A stretch of 45,065 bases of DNA from an uncultured Stenotrophomonas sp. (GTDB taxonomy: Bacteria > Pseudomonadota > Gammaproteobacteria > Xanthomonadales > Xanthomonadaceae), in assembly GCF_945952405.1 (NCBI RefSeq), contig NZ_CAMFIA010000028.1:1-45065 (forward strand). Reading direction: 5' to 3'. The notes under the pieces are model-generated. The model made no database searches. It saw only the letters and a list, made by a program, of their open reading frames with translations, and had not been told where the DNA came from. Positions 40,197 through 45,065 of the stretch are shown piece by piece (positions within the stretch are counted from its first letter, which is position 1; the number at the start of each line of letters is the position of its first letter). Both the position numbers and the translations under genes were made by a program.

Positions 40197-42077
40197 ATGT
40201 CCAGCGTACTTTCCACCGGTACCGGTGCCCTGCTCGCCTTCCAGCGTGCGTTGGCGACCACCAGCCACAACGTGGCCAACCTCAATACCCCCGGCTACAG
40301 CCGGCAGAAGGTCAACTTCGCCACGGCTGATCCGCAGAACTACGGCTTCGGCACCGTCGGCAGCGGCACCCGCATCGCCGACATCCGCCGCAGCGCCGAC
40401 CAGCTGGCGATCTCGCGCCTGCTCGACAGCAGCGGCGAGCTGGCACGCCTGAAGCAGCTGTCCGGCATGGCCGACCGGGTCAATTCGCTGATTTCCGACC
40501 CGGCGACCAATATCTCCGGTGTGTGGTCGAAGTTCTTCGACTCGGTCAGTGGCCTGTCCTCGAATGCGGCCGGCACCGCCGACCGCCAGAACATGCTCGA
40601 CGGCGGCAAGGCCCTGGCCAACCGCTTCGTGCAGCTCAATACGCAGCTGAACAACCTCAACAGCGAGGTCAACAACGGGCTGCTGGCCGGGGCCACCGAA
40701 GTCAATCGCCTGGCGCAGGAGATCGCGCAGATCAACGGCGCCATCGGCACCAACGTCGCCACTGCCGCGCCCGACCTGCTCGACCGCCGCGACCAGCTGA
40801 TCACCCAGCTGATCGGCTACACCGGTGGCACCGCGGTGATCCAGGACGGCGGCATCATGAACGTCTACACCGCCGGCGGAAACGCACTGGTGGTGGGGAC
40901 CACGGCGATCAAGGTCACCACCGTGGCCGATCCCTACCAGCCCGAGCGCCTGCAGCTGGCACTGGAGACCCAGGGCAACACCATCCGCCTTGATCCCAAA
41001 GCGGTCGGCGGCCAGATCGGCGGCCTGCTGGAGTTCCGCGACACCGTGCTGACCCCCGCCCAGGCCGAACTGGGCAAGCTGGCCGTGGGCCTGGCCGAGA
41101 GCTTCAACCAGGTGCACCACCAGGGCGTTGACCTGTATGGCCAGCTCGGCGGCGACTTCTTCAACATCGGCAATCCGCGCGTCACCGCCAACAACGCCAA
41201 CACCGGCAGTGCCAGCCTGACCGCCACCTACGGCGACCTCGGCAAGCTCGACGCGCAGAACGTGGTGCTGCAGTTCGATGGCAGCACCTGGAAGGCCAGC
41301 CGCGCCGACACCGGCGCCAACATCCCGCTGACCGGCACCGGCACCGCCGCCGATCCGTTGCTGATCAACGGCGTCAGCCTGGTGGTCGGTGGCACTCCGG
41401 CCGCCAACGACCGATTCCTGCTGCAGCCCACCGCGGGCGTGGCCGGCAGCATGGAAGTGGCGATCACCGATCCGTCGCGCATCGCCGCCGCTGCGGCGGT
41501 GAAGGGCGCGGCCGCCACCTCCAACACCGGTACTGGCAAGCTGAGCGGGGTCGCCGTCAGCGACGCGACCAACGCCAACCTGCGCAATCCGGCCGCGATC
41601 GTGTTCACCTCGGCCACCACCTACACCATCGATGGTGGACCGCCGCAGACCTACACCCCCGGCCAGACCATCAGCGCCAATGGCTGGAGCTTCGTGCTGG
41701 ACGGTGCGCCGAAGGTCGGCGACACCTTCAACATCACCCCGACACCGGCCGGCTCTTCGGACAACAGCAATGCGTCCAGGCTGGCCAAGGTGGAGGCCGC
41801 GAAAGCCTTCAACAGCGGCACGGTAACCCTCAACGGCGCGCTGGGCGGCCTGACCACCCAGGTCGGTGCCGCAGCGCGTTCGGCCGAGTACTCGCTGGAA
41901 GCGCAGCTGGTGATCAATGACAAGGCACAGGAAGCGCGCGATGAAGTATCCGGCGTCAACCTGGACGAGGAAGCGGCCGACATGCTGCGCCTGCAGCAGG
42001 CCTACCAGGCCGCCTCGCAGCTGATCTCCACCGCCGACAGCATGTTCCAGACCATCCTGGGAGCCGTGCGCCGATGA
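40197..42077 (+). CDS. flgK: hook-filament junction protein FlgK (HAP1)
   Basis: 626 residues from the ATG at 40197, with TGAGG 6 nt upstream; the earlier TTG at 40185 is less likely. N-terminal 'MSSVLSTGTGALLAFQRALA' and 'TTSHNVANLNTPGYSRQKVN', a large variable centre, and a C-terminal 'SGVNLDEEAADMLRLQQAYQ' helix. First junction protein after the hook; cargo of FlgN. Its stop overlaps the flgL start (ATGA). Confidence 0.96.
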   Translation: MSSVLSTGTGALLAFQRALATTSHNVANLNTPGYSRQKVNFATADPQNYGFGTVGSGTRIADIRRSADQLAISRLLDSSGELARLKQLSGMADRVNSLISDPATNISGVWSKFFDSVSGLSSNAAGTADRQNMLDGGKALANRFVQLNTQLNNLNSEVNNGLLAGATEVNRLAQEIAQINGAIGTNVATAAPDLLDRRDQLITQLIGYTGGTAVIQDGGIMNVYTAGGNALVVGTTAIKVTTVADPYQPERLQLALETQGNTIRLDPKAVGGQIGGLLEFRDTVLTPAQAELGKLAVGLAESFNQVHHQGVDLYGQLGGDFFNIGNPRVTANNANTGSASLTATYGDLGKLDAQNVVLQFDGSTWKASRADTGANIPLTGTGTAADPLLINGVSLVVGGTPAANDRFLLQPTAGVAGSMEVAITDPSRIAAAAAVKGAAATSNTGTGKLSGVAVSDATNANLRNPAAIVFTSATTYTIDGGPPQTYTPGQTISANGWSFVLDGAPKVGDTFNITPTPAGSSDNSNASRLAKVEAAKAFNSGTVTLNGALGGLTTQVGAAARSAEYSLEAQLVINDKAQEARDEVSGVNLDEEAADMLRLQQAYQAASQLISTADSMFQTILGAVRR

Positions 42078-43276
42078 GCACCCGCATCTCCACCAGCATG
42101 ATGTTCAACCAGTCGGTGTCGCTGATGATGGCCAAGCAGGCCAAGCTCAGCCACCTGGAACAGCAGATCGCCACCGGCAGCAAGATCGTCAGCGCCAAGG
42201 ACGACCCGGTCGCCGCCGGTGCCGCGGTTGGCCTTGACCGCAGCCTGGCTGCACTGGACCGGATGAAGCTCAACGCCGGCAACGTGCAGAACCGGCTGGG
42301 CGTGCAGGAAAACACCCTGGCCCAGGTCAACGACCTGATGGCGCGCGTCAACGATCTGACCCTGCAGGCCAGCAACCCGGCCTTGAGCGCACCCGACAAG
42401 AAGACGCTGATCACCGAGCTGAGCCAGATCCGCGACGGCCTGCTGTCGCTGGCCAATGCCGACGACGGCACCGGCCGTTATGTGTTCGGTGGCACCAACG
42501 ACGGCGACCCGCCGTTTGCCAAGATCAACGGCAAGGTCGTCTACCGTGGCGACCAGACCCAGCGCCAGATCGAGGTCGGCCCGGACACCTATGTGCGCGA
42601 TTCCCTGCCCGGCAGCGAGATCTTCATGCGCATTCCCACCGGCGACGGCTTCGTCGATGGCGCTGCCGCGGCCGGAAACACCGGCACCGGGGTGCTGACC
42701 AACATCACCCGCGACGGCACCGACAGCTGGAACGGGCAATCGTTCAGCATCCGCTTCACCGCCGCCGACCAGTACCAGGTGCTCGACGCGGGCGGCAACG
42801 TGACCGGTACCGGCACCTACAAGGCGGGCAGCGAAGTGGAAGTGAACGGCGTGCGCCTGCAGATCACCGGTGCACCTGCGGCGGGCGACAGCTACAACGT
42901 GAAGCCAGCGACCAGCCGCGACATCTTCGACACCATGGACAAGCTGATCGCCGCGCTGGACGCCGACACCGGCACCACCGCCAAGATGAGCGCGCAGCAG
43001 AACGAGCTGCAGAGCGCGCTGCGCGACGTGGCCCGCGCCTCGGAGCGGATGATCGACTCGCGTGCGGCCGGCGGTGCGCAGCTGAAGGCGCTGGACAATG
43101 CCGCCGACATGCGCGAAGCCAACAGCGTTACGCTGAAAACCACGCTGTCGCAGATGCGCGACCTGGACTATGCCGATGCGCTGAGCCAGTACCAGCTGCA
43201 GAGCACGGCGCTGCAGGCGGCGCAGACGATCTTCTCGCAGATGCAGTCGATGTCGTTGTTCAACAAGATCCGCTGA
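42074..43276 (+). CDS. flgL: hook-filament junction protein FlgL (HAP3)
   Basis: 400 residues, flagellin-like at both ends: 'STRISTSMMFNQSVSLMMAK' with 'LSHLEQQIATGSKIVSAKDD' and a C-terminal 'DLDYADALSQYQLQSTALQA' helix. The central part is an Ig-like insert. Sits between FlgK and the filament. Translationally coupled to flgK; a strong terminator follows. Confidence 0.96.
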   Translation: MSTRISTSMMFNQSVSLMMAKQAKLSHLEQQIATGSKIVSAKDDPVAAGAAVGLDRSLAALDRMKLNAGNVQNRLGVQENTLAQVNDLMARVNDLTLQASNPALSAPDKKTLITELSQIRDGLLSLANADDGTGRYVFGGTNDGDPPFAKINGKVVYRGDQTQRQIEVGPDTYVRDSLPGSEIFMRIPTGDGFVDGAAAAGNTGTGVLTNITRDGTDSWNGQSFSIRFTAADQYQVLDAGGNVTGTGTYKAGSEVEVNGVRLQITGAPAAGDSYNVKPATSRDIFDTMDKLIAALDADTGTTAKMSAQQNELQSALRDVARASERMIDSRAAGGAQLKALDNAADMREANSVTLKTTLSQMRDLDYADALSQYQLQSTALQAAQTIFSQMQSMSLFNKIR

Positions 43277-43301
43277 CGCACCCACCCCGCGTCACCCTGA
43301 A

Positions 43302-43331
43302 GGCCGCGATGCCCTGCATCGCGGCCTTTTT
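43302..43331 (+). terminator. terminator of the flgG-flgL operon
   Basis: Perfect 11-bp stem GGCCGCGATGC (43302-43312) with GCATCGCGGCC (43316-43326), triloop CCT, then TTTTT. Separates the hook operon from fliC. Confidence 0.9.
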
Positions 43332-43672
43332 CGTTTCTGCGGACCGCTGCCGAGGCCGACGCCAGGCCGCATCCGGCGGATTTTCCGTGAATGCCCATCA
43401 AGCCGGGCCGGGCCCCGCCGATACCTTCATCAGCGCTGGTTGGGCATGCCCGACCGCCCCCTTCCGGAGCCAGCTTCACGCCCCTTGCGGGCGGAAAACC
43501 CCGGAAAAACAGCCTCCGGCACCGAATTGCAGCTGCAACGGAATTCACGGCTAAAGGTTGTTGACAAAGCGCCGTTATTCATTTGGCAACAGCGAAGCAC
43601 ACAGCCACACAAAAAAACAGGCGGCGCTTCGTTTCATTCACCAACGGGTTCCATATAAGAGGAGACGACCCC
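43332..43672 (+). other. fliC leader and promoter region
   Basis: The gap between flgL and fliC is 396 nt. After the terminator it holds a sigma-28 site (43398-43424) and a predicted untranslated leader of about 240 nt. Near the start codon, AAGAGGAGA provides the Shine-Dalgarno and also resembles a CsrA/RsmA-type GGA site. TTGACA occurs at 43561-43566 but no convincing -10 follows. No protein-coding frame here is believable. Confidence 0.55.
43398..43424 (+). promoter_or_regulatory. sigma-28 promoter of fliC
   Basis: TCAA (43398-43401), 15 nt, then GCCGATAC (43417-43424): one mismatch in each box from TAAA-N15-GCCGATAA. It is about 250 nt before the fliC ATG, implying a long leader. Confidence 0.7.
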
Positions 43673-44890
43673 ATGGCACAGGTAATCAACACCAATACGA
43701 TGTCGCTCAACGCTCAGCGCAACCTGAGCACCAGCGGCAGCTCGCTCGCCACCACCATCCAGCGCCTCTCGTCCGGCCTGCGCATCAACAGCGCGAAGGA
43801 CGACGCGGCCGGCCTGGCCATCAGCGAGCGCTTCACCACCCAGATCCGTGGTCTGGACGTGGCCATCCGCAACGCCAACGACGGCATCTCGCTGGCCCAG
43901 GTCGCCGAAGGCTCGCTGAGCGAAGTCGGCAACAACCTGCAGCGCATCCGCGAACTGGCCGTGCAGTCCTCCAACGCCACCAACTCGGCCAGCGACCGCA
44001 AGGCCCTGCAGGCCGAAGTGACCCAGCTGGTCTCGGAAGTGGACCGCGTCGCCAAGCAGGCCGACTTCAACGGCACCAAGCTGCTGGACGGCTCCTTCAC
44101 CAGCCAGCTGTTCCAGGTTGGTGCCAACGCCGGCCAGGCCATCGCCATCAACAGCGTGGTCAACGCCAAGGCCGATTCGCTGGGCGCCGCGTCCTTCGCC
44201 AACGGCTACACCGGCACCGCGCTGGCGACCGACAAGGCCACCGCCGACACCACCTACTCCGGCCTGCAGATCTCGGTGACCCCGCCGGGCGGCACCGCCA
44301 CCACGATCACCGTCAACGACTTCACCGTGAAGGCAGGCGAGTCGATCACCTCGGCCACCTCCGCCGCGATCAACAACAAGCTGGGCGAAACCGGCGTCAT
44401 GGCCTCGGTCAATGCCGGCGTGATCAGCCTGGCTTCGGTCAAGGACGGCCAGACCTTCACCCTCGGCGTCAGCGCCGCGACCCCGCCGACCGGCGCTACC
44501 GCCGCGACCATCGCCGGCCTCGGCCTGACCGAGAGCAGCACCAATGGCGGCACGCTCACCGGCGCCTCGGCCAGCTTCGTCAAGGACCTGAACGTCACCA
44601 CCGCCGAAGGCGCACAGAAGGCGCTGTCGATCGTCGACAAGGCCCTGGAATCGGTCAACAGCGTCCGCGCCGACCTCGGCGCGATCCAGAACCGCTTCAC
44701 CTCGGTGGTGGCCAACCTGCAGACCTCCTCGGAGAACCTGTCGGCCTCGCGCAGCCGCATCCGCGATACCGACTTCGCCAAGGAAACCGCCGAACTGACC
44801 CGCACCCAGATCCTGCAGCAGGCCGGTACGGCCATGCTGGCCCAGGCCAACCAGGTACCGCAGAACGTGCTCAGCCTGTTGCAGCGCTGA
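43673..44890 (+). CDS. fliC: flagellin
   Basis: 405-residue filament subunit. ATG at 43673 with AGGAG upstream. Conserved D0/D1 ends: 'AQVINTNTMSLNAQRNLSTS', the flg22-equivalent region at residues 30-51 (core RINSAKDDAAGLAIS), the TLR5-type helix 'LQRIRELAVQSSNA', and C-terminal 'ASRSRIRDTDFAKETAELTR'. The central D2-like part (about 180-315) is Ala/Thr/Gly-rich and the most variable. Followed 72 nt later by a second flagellin gene. Confidence 0.97.
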   Translation: MAQVINTNTMSLNAQRNLSTSGSSLATTIQRLSSGLRINSAKDDAAGLAISERFTTQIRGLDVAIRNANDGISLAQVAEGSLSEVGNNLQRIRELAVQSSNATNSASDRKALQAEVTQLVSEVDRVAKQADFNGTKLLDGSFTSQLFQVGANAGQAIAINSVVNAKADSLGAASFANGYTGTALATDKATADTTYSGLQISVTPPGGTATTITVNDFTVKAGESITSATSAAINNKLGETGVMASVNAGVISLASVKDGQTFTLGVSAATPPTGATAATIAGLGLTESSTNGGTLTGASASFVKDLNVTTAEGAQKALSIVDKALESVNSVRADLGAIQNRFTSVVANLQTSSENLSASRSRIRDTDFAKETAELTRTQILQQAGTAMLAQANQVPQNVLSLLQR

Positions 44891-44897
44891 CATGAGT

Positions 44898-44921
44898 CGC
44901 CCCCGGGGCACGTCGGGGGCG
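44898..44921 (+). terminator. hairpin between tandem flagellin genes
   Basis: CGCCCCCG (44898-44905) pairs with CGGGGGCG (44914-44921), followed by tctaac. With no real T-run it may be a leaky terminator or mRNA stabiliser letting some transcription pass into the next flagellin gene. Confidence 0.5.
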
Positions 44922-44962
44922 TCTAACCCAACTCACGTGCAACCGCTCAAGGACCTCTCCTC

Positions 44963-45065
44963 ATGGCACAAGTCATCAACACCAATACGATGTCGTTGAA
45001 TGCTCAGCGTAACCTGAGCACCAGCGGCAGCTCGCTGGCCACCACCATCCAGCGCCTGTCCTCCG
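44963..45065 (+). CDS. second flagellin, 5' end only (runs off the window)
   Basis: ATG at 44963 with AAGGA about 9 nt upstream. The 34 visible codons encode exactly the same residues as the start of fliC, although the DNA differs at about ten positions, all silent. No sigma-28 site is seen in the 72-nt gap, so it may be co-transcribed with fliC. The rest of the gene lies outside the window. Confidence 0.93.
   Translation, partial: MAQVINTNTMSLNAQRNLSTSGSSLATTIQRLSS

Noticed and set aside
43510..43535. possible sigma-54 site in the fliC leader (CGGCACCGAATTGCA)
   Set aside because: The GG to GC spacing is 9 nt instead of 10, which is normally not tolerated; the sigma-28 site upstream fits better.
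43561..43600. TTGACA -35-like hexamer upstream of fliC
   Set aside because: No recognisable -10 element at 16-18 nt; chance match likely.

Overview
The window looks like a chromosomal segment of a Stenotrophomonas (S. maltophilia complex), family Xanthomonadaceae. Reasons: very high GC coding DNA, many GTAG-bounded palindromic repeats (the SMAG-type family described in S. maltophilia), an APH(6)-type phosphotransferase, a RavR-like GGDEF-EAL-receiver protein, and flagellar genes in the Xanthomonas order flgBCDEF / flgGHIJKL / fliC. No tRNA, rRNA, IS element, prophage or CRISPR array was seen. Species assignment is inference.

Region 1 (about 1-18.9 kb) is housekeeping. lolA, a DUF3857/transglutaminase-like exported protein and ftsK lie on the minus strand. 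They are followed by trxB, an Amidase_3 cell-wall amidase, a GNAT-like (DUF482) protein and a DUF1963-like protein. Then comes an N-degron cluster: aat, infA, a small exported protein, clpA and clpS. Aat tags proteins with Leu/Phe, ClpS recognises the tag and ClpA unfolds the substrate for ClpP. The order lolA-ftsK-trxB-aat-infA-clpA-clpS resembles the E. coli neighbourhood, but an aminoglycoside-kinase-like gene lies between clpA and clpS and unrelated genes sit where E. coli has cydDC. An exported YbjN-like protein and the overlapping unit nudJ-mnmA-hflD follow.

Region 2 (about 19-30 kb) is signalling. A methyl-accepting chemotaxis protein has a near-consensus sigma-28 promoter and is followed by small membrane proteins. 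Next is a c-di-GMP and two-component cluster: a PAS-GGDEF-EAL protein (minus), a PAS histidine kinase followed 4 nt later by a GGDEF-EAL-receiver protein (plus), and a convergent second histidine kinase. The layout recalls the RavS/RavR/RavA system of Xanthomonas campestris. In the RavR-like protein both the GGDEF and EAL active sites are altered.

Region 3 (30-45 kb) builds the flagellar rod, hook, rings, hook-filament junction and filament: flgN, flgM and flgA (minus), then cheV, flgBCDEF, flgGHIJKL, fliC and the start of a second flagellin (plus). Three strong sigma-54 -24/-12 sites (flgA, flgB, flgG) and several sigma-28 sites (flgM, cheV, fliC, the MCP) read as a two-tier flagellar hierarchy directly in the DNA. 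Palindromic repeats or terminators fill every convergent gene junction in the window.
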